Positions 49,272 through 59,441 of a DNA stretch of 64,000 bases are shown piece by piece (position 1 is the first letter of the stretch; each line of letters opens with the position of its first letter). Source of the stretch: Actinomadura sp. HBU206391 (lineage in GTDB: Bacteria; Actinomycetota; Actinomycetes; Streptosporangiales; Streptosporangiaceae); the NCBI RefSeq assembly GCF_014323665.1, contig NZ_JABVEB010000001.1:372001-436000 (forward strand). Direction: 5' to 3'. The translations under genes and the position numbers were made by a program. A model generated the notes under the pieces. It saw only the letters and a list, made by a program, of their open reading frames with translations, was not told where the DNA came from and made no database searches.

Positions 49272-50386
49272 ATCCCGACGGCGGCCCGCCCGCGCGGCGG
49301 CCCGGCGGTCGGCGGCTGGCCGAGGCGCGTCTGCTGTTCGAGCCCGAGCGGCTGACCCTGGCTCGGCGGCTGCGCGGACTCCGTAAGAACCAGCTCGCCG
49401 CGGCGGTCGACACGACGCCGACCGCGATCGGTCACTACGAGTCCGGGGTGCATCGGCCGTCGGAGCGGGTTCTGTCGCGGTTGGCGATGTCCCTAGGGGT
49501 CCCGGTCGAGTTCTTCCAGGCCGGTCAGGGCTCGGCGGTGCTCGACGCGGGTCACGCGCACTTCCGCTCGTTGCGCTCGACCACGCAGGTCGAGCGCGAC
49601 CAGGCCCTCGCCCACGGCCGGATCGTCGCCGACATCGTCGCCGCACTCGAGGACTTCGTGGAGTTCCCGCCGGTGACGGCTCCGGAATGGCCGGTCACGC
49701 CGGACGAGATCGCCGGCCCCGGCCCCGTCGAGGCCGCCCGCCGGGCCCGCGAGCTCCTGGTCGGGCGGCCGGGACCGGTGCACAGCGTCGTACGGCTGCT
49801 CGAGTCCGCCGGCATCGTCGCGATCGTGCTGCCGCCCACCACCGAGCGGGTCGACGCCTTCAGCGTCACCGCCTATCCCCGGCCGCTCGTGATGTTCAAC
49901 CCGGCCAAGGGCGACTACTGGCGCAACCGGTTCGACGGGGCCCATGAGCTCGGGCATCTGGTCATGCACGCCGACGCCGAGCCCGGCAGCCGGGTCGTCG
50001 AGGACCAGGCGAACCGGTTCGCCGCCGAGTTCCTGATGCCCGAGCAGGACATCACGGCCGACCTGCCGGCGACGGCCGACTGGGCGCGCCTCGCCGAGCT
50101 CAAGACCGAGTGGGGGGTGAGCATGGCCGCGCTGCTCTACCGCGCCCGCACGCTGCGCGTGATGAAGGAGGTGACCTACCGCAACGCGATGAGCGCCATG
50201 AGCACCCGCGGCTGGCGCCGCCGAGAGCCCGGCCCTGAGCGTCCCCTCGAACGCCCCACCATGCTGACCAAGGCGCTGGAGCTGCTCGCCGCCACCGGCG
50301 TCGACCGCGACCGCCTCGCCGACACCGCCCGTGTGACGCGAGCCGATCTCGACCTGCTCATCCCGACCCGCCCGGTGGCCCGGTGA
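49268..50386 (+). CDS. XRE-family HTH fused to ImmA/IrrE metallopeptidase (DUF955)
   Basis: A 372-residue protein. Residues about 25-85 hold a helix-turn-helix (TLARRLRGLRKNQLAAAVDT, then TPTAIGHYESGVHRPSERVL). The middle part ends with the zinc motif FDGAHELGHLVMH (H-E-x-x-H) followed by EDQANRFAAEFLMPEQDI with the third-ligand Glu/Asn region: a complete ImmA/IrrE domain. Such proteins bind DNA and can cleave a repressor or partner protein. The C-terminal 100 residues are variable. Overlaps the preceding unknown gene by four bases. Confidence 0.88.
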   Translation: MNPDGGPPARRPGGRRLAEARLLFEPERLTLARRLRGLRKNQLAAAVDTTPTAIGHYESGVHRPSERVLSRLAMSLGVPVEFFQAGQGSAVLDAGHAHFRSLRSTTQVERDQALAHGRIVADIVAALEDFVEFPPVTAPEWPVTPDEIAGPGPVEAARRARELLVGRPGPVHSVVRLLESAGIVAIVLPPTTERVDAFSVTAYPRPLVMFNPAKGDYWRNRFDGAHELGHLVMHADAEPGSRVVEDQANRFAAEFLMPEQDITADLPATADWARLAELKTEWGVSMAALLYRARTLRVMKEVTYRNAMSAMSTRGWRRREPGPERPLERPTMLTKALELLAATGVDRDRLADTARVTRADLDLLIPTRPVAR

Positions 50387-50392
50387 CCGTGG

Positions 50393-51736
50393 TCAGAGGG
50401 TGGCGAGCCGGGCCAGCAGGAGGGTCTCGGCCAGGCAGGCGCTTTCGAAGTCGCGGAGGTCCACGCTCTCGTCCGGGCCGTGCGCGCGGCTGTCCGGGTC
50501 GCCGCCCGCGCTGGTGACCAGGATCGCCGCGTCCGGGAACGCGTCGGCGAACTCCGCGATGAACGGGATGGTGCCGCCGATGCCGATGTCCACGGACTCG
50601 TTGCCGTACGCCTCGCGGAACGCGTCGCGCGCCGCGTCGAACGCCGGCCCCTCGGCGTCGATGGACACCGGCCGGGCGGCCTCGCCGTCCCGGACGTCGA
50701 CCCGTACGCCCCATGGCGCGTGTTCGCGCACGTGCCGCTCCAGCGCTTCGAGCGCCCGGTTCGCGTCCTCGCCCGGTGCGATCCGTACGCCTATCTTGGC
50801 GGTGGCCACCGGGATGAGGGTGTTGGACGCGTCGGCCACCCGGGTCGCGTCGAGCGCGAGCACCGAGGCCGACGGCTTGGCCCAGATCCGTTCCGCCACG
50901 CTGCCGGTGCCGATGAGCCGCACACCGTCGAGCATGGCCGCCTCGGCACGGAACCGCTGCTCGGGGTAGTCCAGCTCCGGTGGCTTCGCGGTGACCAACC
51001 CGTCGATGGCGACATCGCCCTCGTCGTCGTGCAGCGTCGCCAGCAGCCGGCACAGCGCGGTCAGCGCGTCCGGCACGGCGCCGCCGTAGAGGCCGGAGTG
51101 CACGCCGTGCTCGAGCGCCCGCACCTCGACGACGCACTCGACCATGCCCCGCAGGACGGTGGTGAGGGCGGGCGTGCCCACCTCGAAGTTCGCTCCGTCG
51201 GCGAGCACGATGACGTCCGCGGCGAGCCTGTCCCGGTAACGCTCGATGAACGCGCCGAGTGTGGGGGAGCCGATCTCCTCCTCTCCCTCCACGAAGACCG
51301 TCACGCCGACCGGCGGCCGTCCGTCGAAGGCCCGCAACGCCGCCAGGTGCGCCGCGATCCCGGCCTTGTCGTCGGCCGACCCCCGGCCGAAGAGCCGCCC
51401 GTCACGCTCGGCCGGCTCGAAGGGCCGGCTGGTCCACTCGGCGGCCACGCCCGTGGGCTGCACATCGTGGTGCGCGTACAGCAAAACCGTTGGCCGGCCG
51501 GGTGGTGCCGGATAGCGGGCGAGCACCGCCGGCTGACCGCCCTCGATCTCGTCAAGGATCTCCACCTCGGGCGCTCCGACCGAGCGGAACAGCGCGGCCG
51601 TCGCCTCGGCCGATCGGCGTACCTCGGCCGCGGCCGCCGGATCGGCGCTGACCGAGGGAATCCGGATCAATGCCTCCAAGTCGGCCCGCACGCCCGGCAG
51701 CACCTGCCGGAGAGTGTCCCGAAGTTCGTCGCCCAT
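50393..51736 (-). CDS. M20-family dipeptidase/carboxypeptidase
   Basis: A 447-residue metallopeptidase of the M20 (DapE/ArgE/carnosinase-like) family. Metal ligands: VLLYAHHDVQP (first His/Asp), RGSADDKAGIAAHLAAL (bridging Asp), VFVEGEEEIGSP (Glu, the general base), and the late THR-equivalent in ILVTSAGGDPDSRAHGPDE (final His). The dimerisation domain lies in between (LEHGVHSGLYGGAVPDALTA). It cleaves dipeptides or N-acyl amino acids in the cytosol with zinc. Stop to stop with the ImmA gene: 6 bases. Confidence 0.92.
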   Translation of the reverse strand: MGDELRDTLRQVLPGVRADLEALIRIPSVSADPAAAAEVRRSAEATAALFRSVGAPEVEILDEIEGGQPAVLARYPAPPGRPTVLLYAHHDVQPTGVAAEWTSRPFEPAERDGRLFGRGSADDKAGIAAHLAALRAFDGRPPVGVTVFVEGEEEIGSPTLGAFIERYRDRLAADVIVLADGANFEVGTPALTTVLRGMVECVVEVRALEHGVHSGLYGGAVPDALTALCRLLATLHDDEGDVAIDGLVTAKPPELDYPEQRFRAEAAMLDGVRLIGTGSVAERIWAKPSASVLALDATRVADASNTLIPVATAKIGVRIAPGEDANRALEALERHVREHAPWGVRVDVRDGEAARPVSIDAEGPAFDAARDAFREAYGNESVDIGIGGTIPFIAEFADAFPDAAILVTSAGGDPDSRAHGPDESVDLRDFESACLAETLLLARLATL

Positions 51737-51853
51737 GATCGCTGCTCGCCCTTCTCACCTGTGCTTATCGCGCTCTGAGAGAGAAAGCCTATGCGGCTCC
51801 CCGCGGGCCGTGCCAGGCGGGCACGGTCCGCGGGGAGGGGCTTGACGATGCGA

Positions 51854-53674
51854 TCAGCGCAGGCTGAGGCCGTGGCCGTACGGGTAGAGCGTCTGGTCCG
51901 GCTGGCCGGCCACCGGGATGCGGACCGGCAGCCGGCCCTGCGGCCGCTTCTCTCCGTACAGCACGCGGGCGACCGACTCCAGCGCGTGCCCGGTATAGGA
52001 GAACGTGGCGAGGAAGGTCGATGCCTCGGTGAAGTAGCCGATGTCGTACGGGTCGCGGGCGGCGACCACGATGACCGGCTTGCCGGTGGCGACGAGGGCC
52101 TTGGTCAGGTTCATCTGTCCCGGCCCGTTGTGCGGCTCGCCGGGCTTGCTCTCGGCGATGTCCCAGGCCCGGTTGGTGACCACGACGACGAGGTCATTCG
52201 CTCCCGCGCGCGTCACCGCCTGGCCGATCGTCGCCTGCGAGGGGCTGATGCCGGTCTCGTACACACTGGTCTGCGGCCCGCGCTTGGCGATCGCACCGGC
52301 GAGCGTCTGCGTCGTGGAGACGCCCCAGCCGGTCACGAGCACCTTGCGGCCGTCCTTCGCGAGCGGGAGCAGCCCGGCGTCGCTTTTGACGAGCGTGGTG
52401 GTGGCGTCGGTGATGCGCTGTGCCGTGGCGAGGTGCTGCGGGCTCCCGACCACCTTGGGGACCTTGGTCTCGTCGACGTACGGGTTCTTGAACAGGCCGC
52501 GCTTCATCTTGAGCCGCAGCACGCGGTAGACCGACTCGTCGATGCGCTTCTCGGTCAGCTCACCGCTGCGCACCGCGTTGAGCACGGCGTTGTACTGCAG
52601 GTCGAAGGCGCCGTCCGGCGATTTGAGCAGCTGGTCGACCCCGGCCTTGAGCGCGAGCACCGGCACTCGTTCGTCGCCGTACTTGTCGCGGACGCCCTGC
52701 ATTCCGAGGGCGTCGGTGATGACCACGCCGTCGTAGCGCAGCCGCTCGCGCAGGATGCCGGTCAGGATCGGCCGGGACAGCGTCGCGGGGTCCTCGGCCG
52801 GGTCGAGCGAGGGCACGATGATGTGCGCCGTCATGATCGAGTCGATGCCGCTCTTGATCGCGGACTGGAACGGCGGCATGTCGAGCCGCTCCCACTCCTC
52901 CCGGGTGTGGTCGATCCGCGGTACGCCGGTATGGCTGTCGGTCGCGGTGTCGCCGTGCCCGGGGAAGTGCTTGGCGGTCGAGCTCACGCCCGCGTTCTGG
53001 TAGCCGCGCACGGCGGCGCCGGTCAGCCTGGCGGCCATCTGCGGGTCGGAGCTGAACGACCTGACCCCGATCACGGGATTGGCCGGGTCGACGTTGACGT
53101 CGGCGACCGGCGCGAAGTCCTGGTTGACGCCCATGGCGTGCAGCTCGGTGCCGCTCACCCGCGCGGCCGTGTAGGCGTCGCCCACCCTGCGGCCGGCGCC
53201 GAGCGCCATGTTGCCGGGCAGCTGGGTGGCCGGCGCGAGAATCCGCGCGACGACGCTGCCGCCCTCCTGGTCGGTCGAGATCAGCATCGGGATCTTCGCG
53301 CGCTGACGCATCGCCGCCCGCTGGATGCCGTTGGACAGCCCGGCTATCTGCTGGGGGTCCTTGGTGTTGTTCGACCAGGCGAAGTAGATGATGCCGCCGA
53401 GGTGGTACTTGTCGACCAACTGCGAGGCGTTGTCGACCCCGTAGAACTGGCGGTTGAGCGCGACGTCGCCCGGATCGGTCGTATCGGCCCGGTCGCCGTA
53501 GGCATAGGTGACGAAGAGCTGACCGACCTTCTCCTCGAGGGTCATCCCCTTCATCATCTTGGTGATGCGGGGATCCTTGCCCCGCTTGGCGGCTTGGGCG
53601 CTGCCGGTCCCCAACCCGGTCAGGATCAGGCCGGTGGCGGTCATGAGCGCTATCAGACGACGGGGACGAGCCAC
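51854..53674 (-). CDS. nagZ: Exported GH3 beta-N-acetylhexosaminidase
   Basis: A 606-residue exported glycoside hydrolase family 3 enzyme. The signal peptide is RRLIALMTATGLILTGLGTG then SAQA (cleavage). The barrel has MTLEEKVGQLFVTYAYGD, ISTDQEGGSVVARI, and KHFPGHGDTATDSHTGVPRI, the H-x-x-D/G loop with the catalytic Asp-His dyad of NagZ, then YDGVVITDALGMQGVRDKYG with the nucleophile Asp. A second alpha/beta sandwich domain follows (VLVTGWGVSTTQTLAG). It probably removes N-acetylglucosamine from cell-wall glycans outside the membrane. I start at GTG 53674, after AGGGAG. Confidence 0.9.
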   Translation of the reverse strand: MARPRRLIALMTATGLILTGLGTGSAQAAKRGKDPRITKMMKGMTLEEKVGQLFVTYAYGDRADTTDPGDVALNRQFYGVDNASQLVDKYHLGGIIYFAWSNNTKDPQQIAGLSNGIQRAAMRQRAKIPMLISTDQEGGSVVARILAPATQLPGNMALGAGRRVGDAYTAARVSGTELHAMGVNQDFAPVADVNVDPANPVIGVRSFSSDPQMAARLTGAAVRGYQNAGVSSTAKHFPGHGDTATDSHTGVPRIDHTREEWERLDMPPFQSAIKSGIDSIMTAHIIVPSLDPAEDPATLSRPILTGILRERLRYDGVVITDALGMQGVRDKYGDERVPVLALKAGVDQLLKSPDGAFDLQYNAVLNAVRSGELTEKRIDESVYRVLRLKMKRGLFKNPYVDETKVPKVVGSPQHLATAQRITDATTTLVKSDAGLLPLAKDGRKVLVTGWGVSTTQTLAGAIAKRGPQTSVYETGISPSQATIGQAVTRAGANDLVVVVTNRAWDIAESKPGEPHNGPGQMNLTKALVATGKPVIVVAARDPYDIGYFTEASTFLATFSYTGHALESVARVLYGEKRPQGRLPVRIPVAGQPDQTLYPYGHGLSLR

Positions 53675-53791
53675 GGGCACTCCCTTCGCCCCCGGCGCCG
53701 GCCGGAGACTGACCAACCGCAGACAATCGATCATCAGTCAGGCGGTGTCAGGCGTCAATAGGCGGGGGGTGTCCGGTGGTGCGGCCCGCCG

Positions 53792-54820
<1,029 letters not shown>

Positions 54821-54956
54821 TTACCCATCGCGGCTCGGGCGGCGCTTCCCGATATCCGGCCCGGAGCGGTGTCGAGGGCCAGGCCGAACGGAGCGTCGAG
54901 CGGGGTGATCGGCGCGGTGTCGAGCACGGTGTGCGGTGCCCCGCTCATCGCGCCGG

Positions 54957-55946
54957 TCACCGCGCCGCCCGCCTGACCTCCGGCGCCTCCCACGATTCCC
55001 GGCCATCGCGCGCGTCCCGGCCGCGTGCTTCGCGCACGTCCCGTACATCACGTACGTCCCGTACGGCCGTGACCTCGGCCGCACCGCACCCCGCGCCGTT
55101 TCCCGCCGCGTGAGCCGCGACGGTGTGGGCGGTGGCGGTGTGAGCGGTGGCGCTGGCGGATCGCCTCTGGTGCAGCAGGCTCGGTGCGCGCCCGGCCGGG
55201 CCCGGTGGGATGTGCACGTAGCCGCGGGTGACGAACTCGTCCTCCGCCACCTCGATGGGGCGGTAGTCGGCCGGGTCGACCAGGCCGGACGTGTGCCGGA
55301 TCACGTCGTCGTAGAGGTGTTCCGAGGTCACCAGCCCGATCTCGGCGGCGGTGTCGCGGAACTCGGCCTTGAAGGCCGGAGCGTCCAGCAGGGTGAAGAG
55401 CCGGGTCAGGGCGTGTCCGACGACGCCGTTCCCGTCGAAGAAGACGCTTCCGGCGTGCAGGGCGACGCGGAGCCTGATCTGCGCGGGCTCGCTGGACATC
55501 TTGTTGTGGAAGCGCAGCTCGGCTCGCAGCAGGTCGATGAGCGGGTCGAGGAACAACATGGCGGACACCGCGGACGGCACCACGACGAGCACGCCGTCGC
55601 CGCGGTCCTGCCGGAACCACTCGTGCCACCCCACGCCGGCCCGGTCGAAGGAGTTCCGGATCGCCCGGTACATCGCCTTCCGTATGTACCGCTGGATCTC
55701 GTCGTCGCGGCGCCGGTCAGTGAAGGACACGATGTCGACCGCGAAGAGGGTGCAGTGCACCGGGTGATCGTCTGTGTGGTGCGCCGGTGCGGGCTCGGGC
55801 GCCGGTCGGGTGCTCGTGACCGCTCTGCTCGCGCGGGTGTTGCTCAGCCGGTGGGGTTGATAGGTGACGTGTGGGCCTGCCTGCCTCTCGCTCACCGGCC
55901 CCCCGCGCGGTGCGGGGATCTCGGTCTGCAGCCTGTGGGCTGTCAT
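54957..55946 (-). CDS. Nucleotide-cyclase-homology-domain protein with low-complexity tail
   Basis: A 329-residue protein. Residues about 65-240 are a class III cyclase-type domain: CTLFAVDIVSFTDRRRDDEI (first metal Asp), WFRQDRGDGVLVVVPSAV (second Asp in the hairpin) and IRLRVALHAGSVFFDGNGVV (strand 3). Transition-state Arg/Asn residues are not clearly conserved, so activity is doubtful; similar actinomycete proteins are probably regulators. The tail holds AHTATAHTVAAHAAG and VRDVRDVRDVREARG repeats. GGGGGAGGGTGAGCC precedes the ATG. No membrane part. Confidence 0.78.
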   Translation of the reverse strand: MTAHRLQTEIPAPRGGPVSERQAGPHVTYQPHRLSNTRASRAVTSTRPAPEPAPAHHTDDHPVHCTLFAVDIVSFTDRRRDDEIQRYIRKAMYRAIRNSFDRAGVGWHEWFRQDRGDGVLVVVPSAVSAMLFLDPLIDLLRAELRFHNKMSSEPAQIRLRVALHAGSVFFDGNGVVGHALTRLFTLLDAPAFKAEFRDTAAEIGLVTSEHLYDDVIRHTSGLVDPADYRPIEVAEDEFVTRGYVHIPPGPAGRAPSLLHQRRSASATAHTATAHTVAAHAAGNGAGCGAAEVTAVRDVRDVRDVREARGRDARDGRESWEAPEVRRAAR

Positions 55947-56253
55947 GGCTCACCCTCCCCCGGGACGGTGGCCGCGCCTTGTGGGGCGGCCATTTTTCTA
56001 CGGTCGAGACCAGATCGGGTTTTCTGAGAAGTTCCGATGCGTTAACGGATTGGAAGGGCTAGCCTTAGGCCCATGTCACCTGCCATCCCGCTCATACCAA
56101 CCACTGGTCTCATATGGAGGTATTACCTTCATAGCTATGGGGTAAACCCTATGATGCGGGAGATCCTGACTGTACTTCCTGGCAGACTGAGTCATGTGAT
56201 ACAGGTCGTAAGAGCCGTCCAGGTGGTTGGTATGTCTGAGAGGAGCCGACGGC
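55947..56253. promoter_or_regulatory. AT-richer regulatory region of the GntR gene with an 11-bp inverted repeat
   Basis: CATACCAACCA (56093-56103) and TGGTTGGTATG (56224-56234) are perfect inverted arms 120 bases apart, extended by CTGG/CCAGG with a bulge. The right arm ends 19 bases before the GntR start. Between them lie GGTATTACC, the palindrome CATAGCTATG and GGTAAACC. The stretch is clearly less GC-rich than its surroundings. A GntR dimer could hold both arms in a loop; this is inferred. A 62-codon frame crosses the region but has no support. Confidence 0.5.
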
Positions 56254-57057
56254 ATGGCTGATCCGAAGTACCGGCAGATCGCTGCTGACCTGCAGCGCAG
56301 GATCAAGTCGGAAGAGTGGCCGGCCGGCACCCAACTGCCCCCCGAGCCCAGGCTCGAAGAGGAGTACAAGGCATCCCGGAACACGATCCGCGACGCCGTG
56401 AAGTGGCTGACCGTTCGTGGCCTCGTGTCCACACAGCCCGGACGGGGCACGTTCGTCAACGAACAGATCAAGCCCTTCATCACCACGCTGTCCGCCGACC
56501 AGGAGACAGGGCTCGGCGGTGGTGAGGGCGTGGCGTTCACCCGCGAGGCGAACCTGCAGCTCATGGCGCCGGTGACCAGCATCCCGCGGGTTGAGATCCA
56601 GCAGGCCGACGAGGAGAAGGCGCAGGAACTCGGGGTCGAGGTGGGCGTCTCCCTGGTGAGCCGGCACCAGCAGCGCTTCATCGACGATCGGCCGTACTCC
56701 CTGCAGACCTCCTTCTACCCGATGAGCCTGGTGGAGCGGGGCGGCCTGCAACTCATCCAGGCCATCTCGATCGAGCCGGGCACGGTGACCTATCTGAGAG
56801 AGACCCTCGGCATCAAGCAGGTCGGCTACCGCGACATGATCCGGGTGCGGCCCCCGAACGACACCGAGACCACGTTCTTCGTGCTGCCCGACGACGGCAG
56901 CGTCGCGATCCTCGAGACCCGCCGGACGGCGTACGACTCCGACGGCAATCCGTTCCGGCTCACGGTCAGCGTGTTCCCCGCCGACCGCAACAGGTTCACG
57001 ATCAACGTGGGCGAGGTACCGGACGAGGTCATCAATCCCGCCCAGGGGTCCGGATAG
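56254..57057 (+). CDS. GntR/HutC-family transcriptional regulator with UTRA domain
   Basis: A 267-residue regulator. Residues 1-75 are the GntR winged helix (KYRQIAADLQRRIKSEEWPA, then GTQLPPEPRLEEEYKASRNT and RGLVSTQPGRGTFV). The rest is a UTRA ligand-binding domain (LGVEVGVSLVSRHQQRFIDD, YRDMIRVRPPNDTETTFFVL, PFRLTVSVFPADRNRFTINV). GAGGAG precedes the ATG. Homologues of this type control conjugative functions in actinomycete integrative elements or respond to metabolites; here it lies 3.6 kb from the element at the right edge and outside it. Confidence 0.92.
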   Translation: MADPKYRQIAADLQRRIKSEEWPAGTQLPPEPRLEEEYKASRNTIRDAVKWLTVRGLVSTQPGRGTFVNEQIKPFITTLSADQETGLGGGEGVAFTREANLQLMAPVTSIPRVEIQQADEEKAQELGVEVGVSLVSRHQQRFIDDRPYSLQTSFYPMSLVERGGLQLIQAISIEPGTVTYLRETLGIKQVGYRDMIRVRPPNDTETTFFVLPDDGSVAILETRRTAYDSDGNPFRLTVSVFPADRNRFTINVGEVPDEVINPAQGSG

Positions 57058-57204
57058 GCCGCCGCGGCGGCCGCCCCGCGCGACGGAGCACTGGAGCGGA
57101 ACCGCATTCCCTGAGTTCACCGACCACGGCCGACACCATCATTCCGGCGTTCCATCGCAGATCCCATCTGAAGGCGCCGGAGACCGTACCCCAACCACGG
57201 AGCC

Positions 57205-58536
57205 ATGCAGACGACACTCGATCCTGCTCCGACCGCAGTGGGCGACACCGACGTCACCCGCACCGCGGCAGAGCACCGCCCTGCCAGATCATCCTCGTGG
57301 CGGGCCCTTCGCCATTCCGATTTCCGCCGGTACTTCGTCGGCACCGTCTTCTCCAACTTCGGCACCTGGCTGCAGAACACCGCCCAGATGCTCCTGGCCT
57401 ACAAGCTGACCGGCTCGGTCATGGCCGTCGGCATCGTCACCTGCGCACAGTTCTCCAGCGTGCTGGTGCTCGGCCCATGGGCCGGCATGCTCGCCGACCG
57501 CGCCAAGGACCGCAGGCGCCTGTTGATCTGGACCCAGACGGGTTCGGCGCTCGTCGCCTTCGGCCTCGCGATCTTCAACGCCGTCGGCTGGCTCGATCAG
57601 CGGACGCTGATCGTCGGCGCGCTCTTGATCGGCCTCTCCTACACGTTCAGCCTGCCGATGTTCAACGCCATCATCCCGACGCTCGTGCCCGAGGAGGACA
57701 CCAAGGCCGCCATGGCCATGAACACGGTGTCCTACAACCTCGGACGCGCCGTGGCGCCGGTGATCGGCGTGGGCGTGGTGGTCGTCATCGGGTTCACCTG
57801 GGCGTTTCTGCTGAACGGCGTGTCGTTCGTCATTCTCGCGATGGTGCTGTGGATGATCCGGCCCGGCCACGTCGAGCGGCCGCAGCGGCCCTCGCGCCTG
57901 ATGGACGGGTTCCGGCTGGCACGGCGTGACCGGAAGATCCTCCTGCTCCTGGCGATGGTGTCCTCCTGCACCGTGGCCACCGACCCGCCCAACGTGCTCG
58001 GCCCCGCACTCGCCGCCGAGGAATTCGGTCATTCTCCCGGCTGGGCGGGCTTTTTCATCGCCGCGCTCGGGCTCGGCAACGTGCTCGGAGCGTTCGTACC
58101 GACCAGGAGCATCTCGCTCCAGAGCGCCGGGTGGTACGTCGGCGGGCTCGGGATCGCGATGGTGGTCTTCTCGGTGTCGCCGTGGCTGGGGCTGAGCATC
58201 GCCGCCGGAGTGGCGGGCGGCGTCGCCGCGCTGCTCGCCGGTGCTGCCACCCAGACCATGCTGCTCCAGCGGGCCGGCCCCTTTCACGCGGGTCAGGTGA
58301 TGGCCGTATGGGCGATCGCGTTCGCAGGGAGCAGGCCCATCGCGTCCGTGATCGACGCCCTGCTGGCGAGCGCCACCAGCATCAGGTTCGCCGGGGTCGC
58401 CTTCGCGTTCCCCGCTCTGCTCATCGGCGTCGCCGCGGTCTGCATGCGGCTGCTGCCGGCCCTGACCATTCCCGTTCGACGGATTCTCACCGGACCCCAG
58501 GAGGCGATAGCAACATCTAACCCCAGAGTTACATAG
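57205..58536 (+). CDS. MFS exporter (MFS_3 / TMS-type)
   Basis: A 443-residue membrane transporter. After a 30-residue cytosolic tail it has LRHSDFRRYFVGTVFSNFGT (helix 1) and motif A GMLADRAKDRRRLLIWTQTG, and twelve hydrophobic segments in all. NTVSYNLGRAVAPVIGVGVV matches the MFS_3 family, which includes enterobactin-type and macrolide-type exporters. It lies 147 bases behind the GntR gene on the same strand, and may be one of its targets. Substrate unknown. Confidence 0.88.
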   Translation: MQTTLDPAPTAVGDTDVTRTAAEHRPARSSSWRALRHSDFRRYFVGTVFSNFGTWLQNTAQMLLAYKLTGSVMAVGIVTCAQFSSVLVLGPWAGMLADRAKDRRRLLIWTQTGSALVAFGLAIFNAVGWLDQRTLIVGALLIGLSYTFSLPMFNAIIPTLVPEEDTKAAMAMNTVSYNLGRAVAPVIGVGVVVVIGFTWAFLLNGVSFVILAMVLWMIRPGHVERPQRPSRLMDGFRLARRDRKILLLLAMVSSCTVATDPPNVLGPALAAEEFGHSPGWAGFFIAALGLGNVLGAFVPTRSISLQSAGWYVGGLGIAMVVFSVSPWLGLSIAAGVAGGVAALLAGAATQTMLLQRAGPFHAGQVMAVWAIAFAGSRPIASVIDALLASATSIRFAGVAFAFPALLIGVAAVCMRLLPALTIPVRRILTGPQEAIATSNPRVT

Positions 58537-58714
58537 CGGTGTAAAGCCCAACGCTGTTTCAGGCATTCGCCCAGCTCTGAACGGACGAGACTGATCAGCT
58601 CTACAGGTGTGCGCCCGCACTCCGTTGTCCGAAAGTCAGCCTGCGCGGTGTCAACAAAACGGATGATCAACATCGTTCGTGCATAATCGCACCAAGCGCA
58701 GAAGGGACAACGTA

Positions 58715-59146
58715 GTGAACGAAAGCAACATCCCAATGCCGCATCCGGACCCGTGGGTGGATCTGCTTCGCGACTACATCACAGGCTCTGTGCAGTCCCT
58801 CGTGGGACACGACCTCCACGTGGAGCGCAGCTGGCTCGATCCGGCCGGACCGCGAGACGCGACGATCCTCTACGTCCCGGCGAACGGATCGACCGGCGAC
58901 CTCCATGCCCTGGTCTGGGATGAGGAGACCGGCTGGCGGACCGGCGTTTATGCGTCCGGCGAGCAGGGCGTGCGCACTCGACTGGACGACACCGCCTTCC
59001 TCGGTGGCGGCGTCCTACCGAACCCGGACGAACTCGCCGCACGAGTGATCGGTGAGGTACGGGCATCGCGCCGTGCGCACCGCTCGCACACGGCACTGAG
59101 AGACGGTCTCGACGACGCGCTTCGCGATCGGGGTTCTGTGCGCTGA
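58715..59146 (+). CDS. DUF6292-family protein
   Basis: A 143-residue protein that I assign to DUF6292 from the phrases LRDYITGSVQSLVGHDLHVE, TGDLHALVWDEETGWRTGVY and TRLDDTAFLGGGVLPNPDEL. The family is typical of actinomycetes and of unknown function, often beside regulators. I start at the GTG at 58715, preceded by GAAGGGA; the frame continues upstream without a ribosome site. No signal peptide or membrane part. The upstream gap holds no obvious operator. Confidence 0.75.
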   Translation: MNESNIPMPHPDPWVDLLRDYITGSVQSLVGHDLHVERSWLDPAGPRDATILYVPANGSTGDLHALVWDEETGWRTGVYASGEQGVRTRLDDTAFLGGGVLPNPDELAARVIGEVRASRRAHRSHTALRDGLDDALRDRGSVR

Positions 59147-59237
59147 CGCACCGACCCGACGACGGAACCGACTGACGATCAAGTATCGGGGCGACCATGA
59201 CCGCCCCCATCCTTGATCGGCAAGTTGCCTGCGCGCG

Positions 59238-59441
59238 TCACATGCCGACCCACCACAGGGCCATGATGAGCCCCGAGACCACGAGGCCGGCGATGGCAAG
59301 GGGAACCTGACCGATCAGGAACAGGAACGCGCAGCCGATCGGCACGGCCACGGCCATCACCGCCACGGCGCGATGACCTGAGCCGACCTCGGGCTCGTCG
59401 AACTCGCGCTCCCACTGGCCGAAGTCGTCCTTAGAGCCCAT
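59238..59441 (-). CDS. Small membrane protein (67 residues, two helices)
   Basis: A 67-residue protein with an acidic N-terminal tail (MGSKDDFGQWEREFDEPEVG) and two membrane segments (VMAVAVPIGCAFLFLIG, then LAIAGLVVSGLIMALWWVGM). AGAGGGAG precedes the ATG. I recognise no named family, but small proteins of this layout are common near housekeeping genes in actinomycetes. It is convergent with the DUF6292 gene, with a 91-base gap. Confidence 0.7.
   Translation of the reverse strand: MGSKDDFGQWEREFDEPEVGSGHRAVAVMAVAVPIGCAFLFLIGQVPLAIAGLVVSGLIMALWWVGM

Noticed and set aside
56073-56261. 62-codon plus-strand frame upstream of GntR
   Set aside because: It covers the inverted repeats of the regulatory region, overlaps the GntR start and has no ribosome site or biased codons.
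56254-57057. GntR gene as part of the AICE (KorSA-like)
   Set aside because: It lies on the other side of tRNA-Ala from int, so it is outside the element as integrated here.
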